Below are positions 9,655-18,900 of a stretch of 39,425 nucleotides of DNA, piece after piece. The notes beneath the pieces were generated by a model that searched no databases, was not told the origin of the DNA, and saw only the letters and a list, made by a program, of their open reading frames with translations. The DNA is taken from assembly GCA_015063545.1 (NCBI GenBank), contig SVTX01000015.1, positions 1 through 39,425 on the forward strand. Reading direction: 5' to 3'. This stretch comes from Oscillospiraceae bacterium (GTDB taxonomy: Bacteria; Bacillota; Clostridia; Oscillospirales; CAG-272). Positions within the stretch are counted from its first letter, which is position 1, and every line of letters starts with the position of its first letter. The position numbers and the translations under genes were made by a program.

Positions 9655-9847
9655 TGTTGAAAACTCGGTGAAAATTTTAAAAAACTTCAACGTTTTATAC
9701 AAGCTATCAAAAACTTGAAGCTATGTTTTAAATCATTGAAAAACAAAGATAAAATTATACCTTTTAAAAGTTTTCAACATAGCACGTATAATAAAAAAGA
9801 CAGTTTTCCACATCCTGTTAAAAAGTATGTGGAAAACCTGTGCAAAA
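9655..9847. promoter_or_regulatory. Second DnaA-box cluster between gyrB and mreC
   Basis: The 213-base gap 9648-9860 carries four exact TTTTCMACA-type nonamers: TGTTGAAAA (9655-9663, -), TTTTCAACA (9771-9779, +), TTTTCCACA (9804-9812, +) and TGTGGAAAA (9828-9836, -). A one-mismatch box TGTGCAAAA follows at 9839-9847. The region is very AT-rich. A TATAAT at 9787-9792 with a weak -35 sits among the boxes and may drive mreC-mreD-gyrA. The cluster could be part of a split origin, a DnaA-titrating site or a DnaA-controlled promoter. Confidence 0.75.
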
Positions 9848-9860
9848 CTAAAAAAGGGGG

Positions 9861-10721
9861 ATGAATTTGAAATTTTTTAAAAATAAATTTTTTATAAGCA
9901 TCCTCTGTATAGCAGTAGCTCTGACAATTTTTTCGGCTGTTTTTTCAATCATGGGAGTAGGTAATACGGCAAAGAATTTTATAGGTAAAATTTGCGCACC
10001 CATTGAATCCGGAATATGGAAAATGAAGGAGTCTCTTAAGGGATATTCGTTGTATTTTTCGGATATGGACAGCTTGATAGAAGAAAATAAACAGCTTCAA
10101 AAAGAAGTGGATGAGCTAAACGACAAGCTCAATGATTCACAAGTCATAAAGGAAGAAAACGACAGGCTCCGTGACTATATATCCGTAAAGGACGCTCATA
10201 AAGATTTCAAGTTTACCGAGGCGCTTATAATAGGCTCCGAGACGGACAATTACATGTCGATAATAAAGATAAACAAGGGTACGGATAACGGACTCAAAAT
10301 CAATATGCCGGTTATAGTTTCCACAGGCCTTGTGGGAAGTATATGCGAGGTTGGACCAAACTGGGCAAATATCCGTGTTATATGCGAATCGGCTTCTTCT
10401 GTCGGAGGTTACATATCAAGAAACGGAGAGACAGGAATTGTTCAGGGAGATATAACCTATAAGGACAAGGGAATATGTAAGCTGACCTATCTTGACATGG
10501 AATCCGATATAGAAATAGGAGATCTGGTATATACAAGCGGAAGCGGAAGCGTTTATCCGGGAGGACTTTTTATAGGAAAAGTGGCATCGGTTGAAATAGA
10601 CGAATATACCCGTTCAAAGGTCGCCACAGTTGAATGTGCCGTGGATTTTAATAAATTAAGCTACGTTATGGTAATAACGGACTTTAATTCCGATATTTCG
10701 GAGGGCGGCACAGATGAATAA
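9861..10721 (+). CDS. mreC: Rod shape-determining protein MreC
   Basis: The 286-residue membrane protein is a scaffold of the elongasome that links MreB filaments to peptidoglycan synthases. A single N-terminal membrane helix (about residues 10-31) is followed by a coiled coil (about 60-105, with EENKQLQKEVDELNDKL) and the MreC beta-domain, including GSETDNYMSIIKINKGTDNG and STGLVGSI. The annotated ATG 9861 is hard against the GGGGG ribosome site. TTG 9867, two codons later, has normal spacing (6 bases) and may be the true start. It overlaps mreD by 8 bases. No mreB is in the window, and a location between gyrB and gyrA is not the usual mreBCD arrangement. Confidence 0.93.
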   Translation: MNLKFFKNKFFISILCIAVALTIFSAVFSIMGVGNTAKNFIGKICAPIESGIWKMKESLKGYSLYFSDMDSLIEENKQLQKEVDELNDKLNDSQVIKEENDRLRDYISVKDAHKDFKFTEALIIGSETDNYMSIIKINKGTDNGLKINMPVIVSTGLVGSICEVGPNWANIRVICESASSVGGYISRNGETGIVQGDITYKDKGICKLTYLDMESDIEIGDLVYTSGSGSVYPGGLFIGKVASVEIDEYTRSKVATVECAVDFNKLSYVMVITDFNSDISEGGTDE

Positions 10722-11256
10722 CAGAAAAAACAGCGGCAGGTACGAGAAAAGATTTGATAAGATATTGCTTATCCGCTGTGTGATATTTTCGGTAATTATC
10801 ATCATATCGTCTCTGTTTGAGGTATCTTTTTTCAAGGTGTTTGGAAAAACTCCCGCCGTAGTTCTTTGTATAGTTTCCGCCGTAGGATTTATATGCGGTG
10901 AAAAGGCAGGCGGTATTTGCGGCATTGTCGGAGGATTTTTCATAGATGCCGTGGGAAGTGTGGGAATTTCAATTTCTCCCGTGTTTTATATGCTTATGGG
11001 CTACGGATGCGGATATTTGCTGAAAGTCTTTCTCAGACAGAATTTTCTGTCATTCATCATATATTCCGTAGCGGTAGGAGTTCTTAATTCTTGCGTAACG
11101 CTCGGACATTTCGCATTTCATACAAAATCGCTTAATATAGTACAAATATTTAAAGATACGCTTTTGCCGGAATTTGCGGCATTCATGATGTTTGTTCCGA
11201 TAGTATATTTTATGTGCTTTGGGATAGACAAGCTCATAAATAAAATCAAAAAATAA
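10714..11256 (+). CDS. mreD: Rod shape-determining protein MreD
   Basis: This 180-residue polytopic membrane protein has about five hydrophobic segments, starting with RCVIFSVIIIISSLFEVSFF near residues 21-40. It contains the MreD-like GGICGIVGGFFIDAVGS stretch, in which glycines and an acidic residue sit in a membrane helix. It acts with MreC in lateral wall synthesis. The start overlaps the end of mreC by 8 bases, which implies translational coupling. Sequence conservation in MreD is low, so the call relies on size, topology and the neighbouring mreC. Confidence 0.88.
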   Translation: MNNRKNSGRYEKRFDKILLIRCVIFSVIIIISSLFEVSFFKVFGKTPAVVLCIVSAVGFICGEKAGGICGIVGGFFIDAVGSVGISISPVFYMLMGYGCGYLLKVFLRQNFLSFIIYSVAVGVLNSCVTLGHFAFHTKSLNIVQIFKDTLLPEFAAFMMFVPIVYFMCFGIDKLINKIKK

Positions 11257-11292
11257 ACAATGTATTATCTGTCAAAGAGAGGATAGTTAAAA

Positions 11293-13821
11293 ATGGACAA
11301 GAACACACACGACAGCGACGTGTACTTATTCGAAAATCAAAAAATAGTTGATATCAACATGGAGAAGGAAGTAAAGAAATCCTTTATTGAGTACTCCATG
11401 TCTGTAATCATGTCCAGAGCTCTGCCCGATGTTCGCGACGGCATGAAGCCCGGACAGAGACGTGTTATCTATGCTATGTATGAGGATCACCTCACACATG
11501 ATAAGCCCTTCCGAAAGTCTGCAACGACCGTAGGTAACGTGCTTGGTAGATATCATCCTCACGGAGACAGCTCTGTTTACGGAACTATGGTAAGAATGGC
11601 GCAGCCCTTCTCACTCCGTTATACCCTTATAGAGGGACACGGTAACTTCGGTTCTGTTGACGGAGACCCCCCGGCAGCTTACCGTTATACAGAGGCAAGA
11701 CTTGACAAAATTGCCGACGAGATGACTCGCGATCTTGAAAAAGAGGTAGTTGAATATCAGCCTAACTTTGATAACAGACTCCGCGAGCCTACCGTTCTTC
11801 CGTCACGTTTTCCCAACTTCCTTGTAAACGGATCGGTGGGTATTGCCGTAGGTATGGCTACGAACGTTCCCCCTCACAATCTCGGTGAGGTCATTGACGG
11901 AACTATATACAGAATGGAAAATCCCGACTGTTCCGTAATGGATCTTATGGAATTCATAAAAGGCCCTGATTTTCCTACTTACGGAACTATTCACGGCACA
12001 CAGGGAATAATCGACGCTTACACGACAGGTAAGGGCCGTATTTCCGTTCGCGCAAAGGCTGAGATAGACGAAGAAAAGAGAACTATCATAATTACCGAAA
12101 TTCCTTACATGGTAAATAAATCCATGCTTTGTGAGGCTATTGCAGATCTTGTTAAGGATAAGAGAATAGAGGGAATTTCAGGTCTTCGTGATGAATCCGG
12201 CAGAGCAGGTATGAGAATTGTTATCGAGTATAAGCGCGACGCTAACGGACAGATAATTCTCAACCAGCTTTACAAATATACTCAGCTTCAGGATACCTGC
12301 GCTATAAATATGCTTGCGGTTGTAGGACAGGAGCCTAAGGTTCTTTCGCTTCCTCAGATACTTGACTATTATATTGAGCATCAGGAGTCGGTTATTCGCA
12401 GAAGAACGGAATTTGACCTTAACAAGGCAAAGGCAAGGGCTCACATATTTGAGGGCTATAAGATAGCTTTGGATAATATAGACGAGATAGTTCACATAAT
12501 GAAAACTTCTCCCTCTATTCCCGTATCAAAGCAGACCTTGATTGATAGATTCGGTCTTACCGACATTCAGTCTCAGGCTATCGTTGAAATGACTCTCGGC
12601 CGTCTCACAGGTATGGAAAGACAGAAGATACAGGATGAGCTTGACAGACTTCACGCGCTTATCGCAGAGCTTGAAGGAATACTTGCCGACGACGGAAAGA
12701 TCCGCGAGATAATCAAGAATGAAATGCTTGAGATCAAAGAAAAGTATGCCGATGACAGAAGAACAAATATTGAGATAGCCGAGGACGAAATTGACCTTGA
12801 AGACCTCATTGAAAAGCACAACTGTGTAATTACAATGACACGCGCGGGATACATCAAGCGTTTGCCTGCGGATACATATTCCGCACAGAGACGCGGAGGT
12901 AAGGGAATTACCGCCATGACGACGCGTGACGAGGACTTTATAGAAAAGGTATCTGCCGTATTCTCACACTCTTTGCTTATGTTCTTTACGAACAAGGGAC
13001 GTGTACAGACGATGAAGGCATTCAGAATTCCCGAAGCGTCAAGAACGTCCAAGGGCTCTAATATCGTAAACATGCTTCAGCTTTCCGACGGTGAGAAGGT
13101 AACTTCCATGATAAGCGTAAACGAGTTTGGCGAAGGCGAGTATCTTACGATGGTTACCCGCAAGGGCGTTATCAAAAAGACACTTCTGTCCGAGTACGAG
13201 TATCAGCGTAAGGGCGGTAAGATCGCTATAAATCTTGACGATGATGATGAGCTTCTGTTCGTTACAAAGACAGACGGAAACGCGCAGCTCATTATCGCAA
13301 CTCACGGAGGAAGCGCCGTAAGATTTGACGAGGCGCAGGTAAGACCTATGGGAAGAACCGCGCGCGGCGTTCGCGGAATAAATCTCCGTGATGACGATTA
13401 CGTTATAGGTGTTGCACAGGTAGAGGAAGGAAAGAAGCTTCTCACAATCACCGAAAACGGCTACGGAAAGAGAACGGAATACGATGACTTCAGACTTATG
13501 AAGCACCGCGGCGGTTTTGGTGTAACATGTCATAACGTGACCGAAAAGACAGGTCCTGTTGCTGGAATACTCTCTGTTGACGACAATGACGATATTATGG
13601 TTATAACAAATGAGGGTATAATCATAAGAACACATGCAAATGAAATATCCACGTACTCAAGAACTGCATCCGGAGTAATTACCATGCGTTTGCTTGAAGG
13701 TCAGTCTGTTGCTAACATAACTAAAGTTGCAAGAGAAGAAAATGAGGATGCGGATACAGAGGATATTTTGGAAGAGGCTGAGGGAACTGTTTTGGAAGAA
13801 TCCGTTACAGAGGAAAACTGA
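11293..13821 (+). CDS. gyrA: DNA gyrase subunit A
   Basis: The 842-residue breakage-reunion subunit of gyrase. The catalytic tyrosine lies in AYRYTEARL (Tyr132, equivalent to Escherichia coli Tyr122). The quinolone-resistance region reads [17 protein letters not shown] (from residue 88): Ser93 matches E. coli Ser83, but the position equivalent to Asp87 is Gly97. The coiled-coil tower, the GyrA-box-like QRRGGKG near residues 535-541 and the six-bladed C-terminal beta-pinwheel are present, ending in a strongly acidic tail typical of GyrA. ATG 11293 follows AGAGAGGA with short spacing. It is downstream of mreD by 36 bases and probably shares its transcript. Confidence 0.98.
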   Translation: MDKNTHDSDVYLFENQKIVDINMEKEVKKSFIEYSMSVIMSRALPDVRDGMKPGQRRVIYAMYEDHLTHDKPFRKSATTVGNVLGRYHPHGDSSVYGTMVRMAQPFSLRYTLIEGHGNFGSVDGDPPAAYRYTEARLDKIADEMTRDLEKEVVEYQPNFDNRLREPTVLPSRFPNFLVNGSVGIAVGMATNVPPHNLGEVIDGTIYRMENPDCSVMDLMEFIKGPDFPTYGTIHGTQGIIDAYTTGKGRISVRAKAEIDEEKRTIIITEIPYMVNKSMLCEAIADLVKDKRIEGISGLRDESGRAGMRIVIEYKRDANGQIILNQLYKYTQLQDTCAINMLAVVGQEPKVLSLPQILDYYIEHQESVIRRRTEFDLNKAKARAHIFEGYKIALDNIDEIVHIMKTSPSIPVSKQTLIDRFGLTDIQSQAIVEMTLGRLTGMERQKIQDELDRLHALIAELEGILADDGKIREIIKNEMLEIKEKYADDRRTNIEIAEDEIDLEDLIEKHNCVITMTRAGYIKRLPADTYSAQRRGGKGITAMTTRDEDFIEKVSAVFSHSLLMFFTNKGRVQTMKAFRIPEASRTSKGSNIVNMLQLSDGEKVTSMISVNEFGEGEYLTMVTRKGVIKKTLLSEYEYQRKGGKIAINLDDDDELLFVTKTDGNAQLIIATHGGSAVRFDEAQVRPMGRTARGVRGINLRDDDYVIGVAQVEEGKKLLTITENGYGKRTEYDDFRLMKHRGGFGVTCHNVTEKTGPVAGILSVDDNDDIMVITNEGIIIRTHANEISTYSRTASGVITMRLLEGQSVANITKVAREENEDADTEDILEEAEGTVLEESVTEEN

Positions 13822-13839
13822 TTTTTAAAGGAATAATTT

Positions 13840-14487
13840 ATGATAATTATAGATTCCGTAAAAAAACATAAAAAACTGATTTCTATAATTCTTTGTATTG
13901 CCATACTTTTGAGTGTTGGTGGAATATTTGCATATTGCACCTTGAATAAAGCGCCCGAATTATCCGAGGTAAAGGACAGATATATTTTCCTTATAGAAAG
14001 ATCAAAGCAAATAAATGAGGTTCTTTTCGGCGCGGGATTGCCTGTTTACGAGAGGGACGGAGATCTTGATGAGGCTTTTGGAATATATATAGGCTCATCA
14101 AATCTCGGATACCGTAAGGTAATGCCTAACGCACAGTTTTTTATGATAGATCAGATGAAGCGAGAGGCGCAGCAGGTGTATTCATCGGGATATTGCGACG
14201 CGTTGTTTCAAAGCTGCTTTGACGGTGTTTTGGTTGACGGCAAAACTCTTATAGAATATACCGAAATAGCAGGTGAGCTTCACCAGAATATGTCAAGAGA
14301 GGTACTCTCTAAAAACGAGAAGATCTACCTTTATTCCACAATGGAGATAGTAAGGCCTTCAAACAAGGAATATGTAAACGTTGAGATAGACGCGTATCCT
14401 ATAAATAATCCTTCTGCTGTGAAAAGGGAGACTCTTTCGTTTTCCTTTGAGGAAGGTAACTGGTATCTTGATACTCCAACGTATTAA
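13840..14487 (+). CDS. Membrane-anchored protein of unknown function
   Basis: I do not recognise a family. The 215-residue product has a short basic N-terminus and one hydrophobic helix (about residues 13-34), then a mostly polar region predicted outside the membrane. The helix lacks a clear signal-peptidase site or lipobox, so an uncleaved anchor is likely. The extracellular part has no obvious catalytic motif. ATG 13840 has AAAGGAA at 13827-13833. It begins 18 bases after gyrA and 11 bases before the next membrane-protein gene, so it is probably the tail of the origin operon. Confidence 0.8.
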   Translation: MIIIDSVKKHKKLISIILCIAILLSVGGIFAYCTLNKAPELSEVKDRYIFLIERSKQINEVLFGAGLPVYERDGDLDEAFGIYIGSSNLGYRKVMPNAQFFMIDQMKREAQQVYSSGYCDALFQSCFDGVLVDGKTLIEYTEIAGELHQNMSREVLSKNEKIYLYSTMEIVRPSNKEYVNVEIDAYPINNPSAVKRETLSFSFEEGNWYLDTPTY

Positions 14488-14498
14488 AGAGGGTTTTT

Positions 14499-15035
14499 AT
14501 GAAAGTATTTAAAATAATCCCGAAAACAAAAAAGCTCGTTGCGTCGGTATTTGTTATGGTACTTATGGCTGTGGGAATATTCGCATTTATGATGGGCAAT
14601 ATGAAAGCAATACCCATGCCTGTTATATCGCAGTTTTTAGGCGTGATATTTATTATTACGGCAATATATATTCTTGCCACTAAAATACTCAAGGAAATGA
14701 TATATCAGGTATCTCCGACGGACAGAGTAGTAACTCAAGAGGAAATAGAGCTTTGCGGTCCGAGGGCAAGATATGATTTTATTGTAGCCCAGCACAAGGG
14801 ATTTCGTGATATAGTCATGTGCCGAGTAGGTCTTGACGAGGTCAAGGAGGCGGTAGAGATAAACCGTCTCAACAGAGCAAAATACAGAGAGATTGATAAG
14901 AAAAAGAAAAAGTATTCTTATGATACGCAGTTTGCGCCCGCGCGTCAGCTCAGAGTGGTTATAAATGATGATACTGTGGTGTTTCTGACGTATGACGAGG
15001 AGCTTTTGAAAATTCTTAATAAAACAATGAAATAA
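14499..15035 (+). CDS. Two-helix membrane protein of unknown function
   Basis: This 178-residue protein has two N-terminal membrane helices (about residues 13-32 and 42-62) and a basic cytoplasmic domain of roughly 115 residues with a run of lysines (DKKKKK). The domain ends VVFLTYDEELLKILNKTMK. The layout of two helices plus a beta-rich cytoplasmic tail is reminiscent of membrane-tethered PH-like proteins, but no motif proves it. ATG 14499 lies 11 bases after the preceding gene, and an intrinsic terminator follows at 15042. The pairing with the previous gene suggests a joint envelope role; this is inference only. Confidence 0.8.
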   Translation: MKVFKIIPKTKKLVASVFVMVLMAVGIFAFMMGNMKAIPMPVISQFLGVIFIITAIYILATKILKEMIYQVSPTDRVVTQEEIELCGPRARYDFIVAQHKGFRDIVMCRVGLDEVKEAVEINRLNRAKYREIDKKKKKYSYDTQFAPARQLRVVINDDTVVFLTYDEELLKILNKTMK

Positions 15036-15041
15036 TAAAAG

Positions 15042-15077
15042 ATCTGTTGCAGCGATGTGTTGCAACAGATTTTTTTG
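15042..15077 (+). terminator. Terminator of the origin operon
   Basis: ATCTGTTGCA (15042-15051) pairs perfectly with TGCAACAGAT (15061-15070) over a nine-base loop and is followed by six T. It ends the long + strand block that starts at dnaA. Confidence 0.9.
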
Positions 15078-15145
15078 TAAATACAGATGTTAGGAGCGCG
15101 TTCTATTGCTTGATTATTCTGTCGTATGGAAAACAACATCAAAGC

Positions 15146-15275
15146 CTTCACCTGGAGGGGATTGCACAGACTGCGCTAATGCGGAGCGAAGCTGACGGAT
15201 GAGGTGTGGACATTCAATTTACATCATACACCTCATCACCCGCTACCGCGGGAGCTTCCCCTCAAGGGGAAGCCT
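15146..15275. repeat. Palindromic MITE-like intergenic repeat, copy B
   Basis: GATGAGGTGT (15198-15207) is the exact inverted complement of ACACCTCATC (15228-15237). The outer parts, GACGGATGAG on the left and CCGCTACCGCGGG followed by a TTCCCC..GGGGAA hairpin on the right, correspond to copy A at 1-160. It codes for nothing and lies directly upstream of the second RNA-SLOG cassette, as copy A does for the first. Confidence 0.7.
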
Positions 15276-15288
15276 TCTAAATTCACTC

Positions 15289-15317
15289 TTGACATTTTCT
15301 AAAATCCGTGTTAGAAT
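15289..15317 (+). promoter_or_regulatory. Promoter of RNA-SLOG cassette, copy 2
   Basis: TTGACA (15289-15294), 17 bases, TAGAAT (15312-15317), nearly identical to 322-350. Sequence identity between the two cassettes begins a few bases before this -35. Confidence 0.85.
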
Positions 15318-15319
15318 GA

Positions 15320-15529
15320 AACTGCCAACTATTTTAACAAAATATTTGAGGGTATCAGGATAACTGTACCTTTTTTGGCATACAATTTAACAAGTTGAAT
15401 TTGATAAAATGCAGATTCTAAACTTGTTGATTGTATGTCTTGTACCCATTTCGACGTTAAAATAGTTTGGCGACTATCGGAGTCTGCGTTTTTGTGCGAT
15501 GGCTTCGGTCGTCGCACTTTTTAATTTTT
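15320..15529 (+). ncRNA. Candidate structured leader RNA (SLOG-associated), copy 2
   Basis: The architecture is that of the RNA at 353-580. P1 pairs 15324-15338 with 15456-15471 (15 bp, one bulged T). P2 pairs GGGTA (15350-15354) with TACCC (15443-15447) and competes with the P3 hairpin 15351-15358/15364-15370, whose loop is again GATAA. P4 pairs 15377-15394 with 15423-15439 (17 bp, one bulge). AAAATGCAGATTC (15406-15418) is identical to copy 1 and can pair with GAGTCTGCGTTTT (15480-15492). In P4 at least four base pairs differ from copy 1 on both strands with pairing kept. The P2 and P3 details are less certain than P1, P4 and the pseudoknot. Confidence 0.75.
15494..15529 (+). terminator. 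Intrinsic terminator before SLOG start, copy 2
   Basis: A 10-bp stem (15494-15503 with 15508-15517) with a TTCG loop and TTTTTAATTTTT tail, 12 bases before the SLOG ATG. Same design and spacing as the terminator at 545-580. Confidence 0.85.
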
Positions 15530-15541
15530 GAGGTAAACAAA

Positions 15542-15871
15542 ATGAAAATTGCAATTATCGGCTCGCGTGGACTACATGTTGAAAATCTTGAAATTTATCT
15601 CCCCGACGGTGTGACCGAGATAGTTTCGGGCGGTGCAAAGGGCATTGACACAGACGCGGAAAGCTTTGCGAACAAAAACAACATAAAGATAACTGTTTTT
15701 CTGCCCGAATATAACAGATACGGCAGAGGCGCGCCAATTATGCGAAATTATCAGATAGTTGACTATTCAGACGAAGTCATCGCTTTTTGGGACGGAAAAT
15801 CAAGAGGAACAAAGAGCGTTATAGATTATTGCAAAAAGCAAGATAAGAAGGTTACGGTTATTACAATATAG
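15542..15871 (+). CDS. Small SLOG-family (YspA/cpYpsA-like) protein, copy 2
   Basis: A 109-residue paralogue of the protein at 593, with nine substitutions, all outside GSRG (7-10), SGGAKGID (29-36) and FWDGKSRGT. Conservation of every putative ligand-binding segment suggests both copies are functional. ATG 15542 has GAGGT at 15530-15534, directly after the leader terminator. Unlike copy 1 it has no hairpin of its own after the stop codon. The next terminator, at 15918, is shared with the convergent carB gene. Function is unknown; binding of a nucleotide-like ligand is expected from the SLOG fold. Confidence 0.85.
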   Translation: MKIAIIGSRGLHVENLEIYLPDGVTEIVSGGAKGIDTDAESFANKNNIKITVFLPEYNRYGRGAPIMRNYQIVDYSDEVIAFWDGKSRGTKSVIDYCKKQDKKVTVITI

Positions 15872-15917
15872 TGTGGGGAAGGCTTACTCTTAATTGTGTG
15901 ATTTTCTCCATATATTA

Positions 15918-15955
15918 AAGCGGAGGGACACTTAATGTCCCTCCGCTTATCTTTT
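15918..15955. terminator. Bidirectional terminator between SLOG copy 2 and carB
   Basis: A perfect 13-bp stem (15918-15930 with 15936-15948) with loop CTTAA. The + side has the better T tract (ATCTTTTTATTT); the - side is T-poorer. It lies 11 bases beyond the carB stop and probably serves both converging units. Confidence 0.85.
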
Positions 15956-15958
15956 TAT

Positions 15959-18900
15959 TTAAATCTTCTTCGCACCTTCAAATGAAAGCACTGCGTTACC
16001 TGTGAGAGTAACGTTGTTTTCGGAAACGTTGACAACAAGGTCACCGCCGAGAGTTTTAACGGTAATATCGCAGTTAATATCGCAAAGACCGCGCTTTACA
16101 GCCGCAATAGCAGCCGCGCACGCGCCTGTACCGCAAGCGAGAGTTTCGCCCGCGCCTCTTTCCCAAACGCGCATTCTGATTGTACGTTTGTTGACAACAC
16201 GGATAAATTCCGTATTTGTTCTGTCGGGGAATATAGGAGCATATTCAAACTCAGGGCCAACCTTTTCCATGTCAATGTCGTCTACTCTGTCGGAAAATAC
16301 AACGGTGTGGAGATTACCGAGAGAGAGACAAGTTACGTTGTAAGTGTTATCACCTATTGTAACGGGGCAGTCAACTATCTCACTGCCGCAGTTGGGAGCG
16401 AGAGTTGTGGGAAGCTTGTCCGCAGAGAATTCATACGCGCCTACGTCAACTGTAACGGAACCAACCTCACCGCCGGAAAGTATGCAGTGAACGTTACGGG
16501 GACCACTCCATGTGTCGATAGTCATGTCTGTAACTTCAACTATACCACAGTCATAAAGATACTTTGCAACGCAACGGAGCGCATTTGCGGCAAGTTTGCC
16601 CTCAGAACCGTCACTGTTGAATATCCTCATCTTTGCATCGCTGTGAGAGGAACGTTCAACAAGCAAAAGTCCGTCAGCACCGATGCCGGTGTGTCTGTTA
16701 CAGAGCTGGAGCGCCAATGATTCGGGACAGCGGATGCTGCCGTCGCGGTTGTCAATAAGAATATAGTCGTTACCTAACGTCTCCATTTTGAGAAACTTGA
16801 GATTAAGTCTCTCGCTTCTCATGTTGTTGAGGTCAACAAGCTCGGTATTGAACTCATCCCAACGGCTTGCGATAACATCAGCCAAAGCGTTTGCCGTATC
16901 TATTGCCGTGAGCATTGCGATGTTGAGCTGAATTGCCTTTCTGTGAAGCGCGATGGACTGTTCAATAGTCGAGTCGGAAAGCGCGCCTGTGTAAACGATA
17001 AAGGAAATCTGACCGTTTTCCATGAGCTCATAAATCTTGTCGGATTCGTCAACGTTGGGAACTACCTCAACGTCAATTCCGAGACGGGCGATAGATGCTG
17101 CAGTACCGCTTGTTGCGTATATCTTCATGTTGAACTCGGAGAACTTCTTTGCTATGTTTACGATCTCGTTGTAATCGTGATCGTCAACCGAGATAAATAC
17201 GCCTGTGTTGGACTTATCCTTGATATTTACCTTAAAGCCCGCCGCTACAAGTCCCTTGTATATAGCCTCGTTAAGAGTTTTACCTATACCGAGAACCTCA
17301 CCTGTGGACTTCATTTCGGGACCGAGCTGGGTGTTTACGTCGTTGAGCTTTTCAAATGAGAATACGGGAACCTTTACGGCGTAGTACGGAGGCACCTTGT
17401 AAAGTCCCGTGCCGTAGCCGAGGCTGGAGAGCTTCTTTCCTATCATTACCTTGGAGGCAAGGTCTACCATAGGAACGTTTGTTACCTTGCTGATGTAGGG
17501 AATAGTACGCGAGGCTCTGGGGTTAACCTCTATAACGTAAAGCTCGTTGTTATAAATAAGATACTGAATGTTTACAAGTCCCTTTGTACCGAGCTTAAGT
17601 GCAAGAGTAGTTGAACAGTCAATTATCTTTTGCTCCATGTAGTCGGTAAGATTGTAGGGAGGATATACTGCTATGGAGTCACCGGAGTGAATACCCGCGC
17701 GCTCAATATGCTCCATAATACCGGGAATAAGAACATCTTCACCGTCGGAAATAACGTCTACCTCAAGCTCTGTGCCCTGCATGTACTTGTCAACAAGTAC
17801 GGGATTTTCAATGCCTGTAGAGAGGATCTTGTCCATGTATTCCTCAATATCCTTATCCTCGTGAGCGATAACCATGTTCTGACCGCCGATAACGTATGAG
17901 GGACGGACAAGCACGGGGTAGCCGAGCATATTTGCCGCATTGAGAGCTTCCGCCTTTGTCATGACGCCAACACCGGAGGGACGCTTAATGCCGCATTCCT
18001 CAAGAAGCGCCTCAAATCTTGCTCTGTCCTCAGCAAGGTCAATTCCGTCTGCCGACGTACCGAGTACGGGAATACCGTTCTTATCGAGGAAATTAGTAAG
18101 CTTTATAGCTGTCTGTCCACCAAACGCAACAACGACGCCGATGGGCTTCTCGAGCTGAATGATGTCGTACACATCTTCGGGGGTGAGAGGCTCAAAGTAA
18201 AGTCTGTCTGCAATATCAAAATCGGTGGAGACCGTCTCGGGGTTGTTGTTTATGATAGCCACGTCGTAGCCCATTTCCTTAAGAGCCCAGACACAGTGAA
18301 CTGACGAGTAGTCAAACTCAATACCCTGACCGATACGGATGGGGCCTGAGCCGAGAACGAGCACGGTGTCTTTTTCGTGGTTGAGATAGTTCTTTGCCTG
18401 GTCGTTTGCAAAGTCATCGTGAGTGCCGTAAAAGTACGGTCTCTCGGATGCAACCTCACCGGCGCAGGTGTCAACGGTCTTGTAAGCAGACTTCATATGT
18501 TCGGGAAGAGTAGCGCCCGAAATACGCGCGAGAGCCGCATCGGTATAACCGAGCTTCTTGCCGTGGATATATGTTTCCTTGTCCATAGCCTTTCCCTTGA
18601 GAGATGCTATTTCAGCTTCGAAGGCTACGAGACCTTCAAGCTTTTTAAGGAAGAAGTTATCAATTTTCGTTATATCATGTATCTGCTCTACGGTAATGCC
18701 TGCTTTAAGAGCCTGGAAAATACGGTAGAGACGGAGGTCGTCGTTCTTGTGAAGGGATTTTATAGCATCACCTTCAAGAAGCTCCTTATTGGAGTTGAGC
18801 GTGTCAATGCCTATTTCCGCACCGCGTACTGCCTTGAGAAGCGCTTCCTCAAAGGAAGGAGCGATAGACATGACCTCGCCGGTTGCCTTCATCTGTGTAC

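Noticed and set aside
11671-11690. GyrA AAYRYTE instead of AAMRYTE as a second active-site tyrosine
   Set aside because: The catalytic tyrosine is the one in RYTE, which is intact. The Met-to-Tyr neighbour is a tolerated difference.
15959-16820. Separate dapF gene starting at the internal Met of the CarB junction
   Set aside because: There is no stop codon before it and no ribosome site, so a continuous fusion is the better reading.
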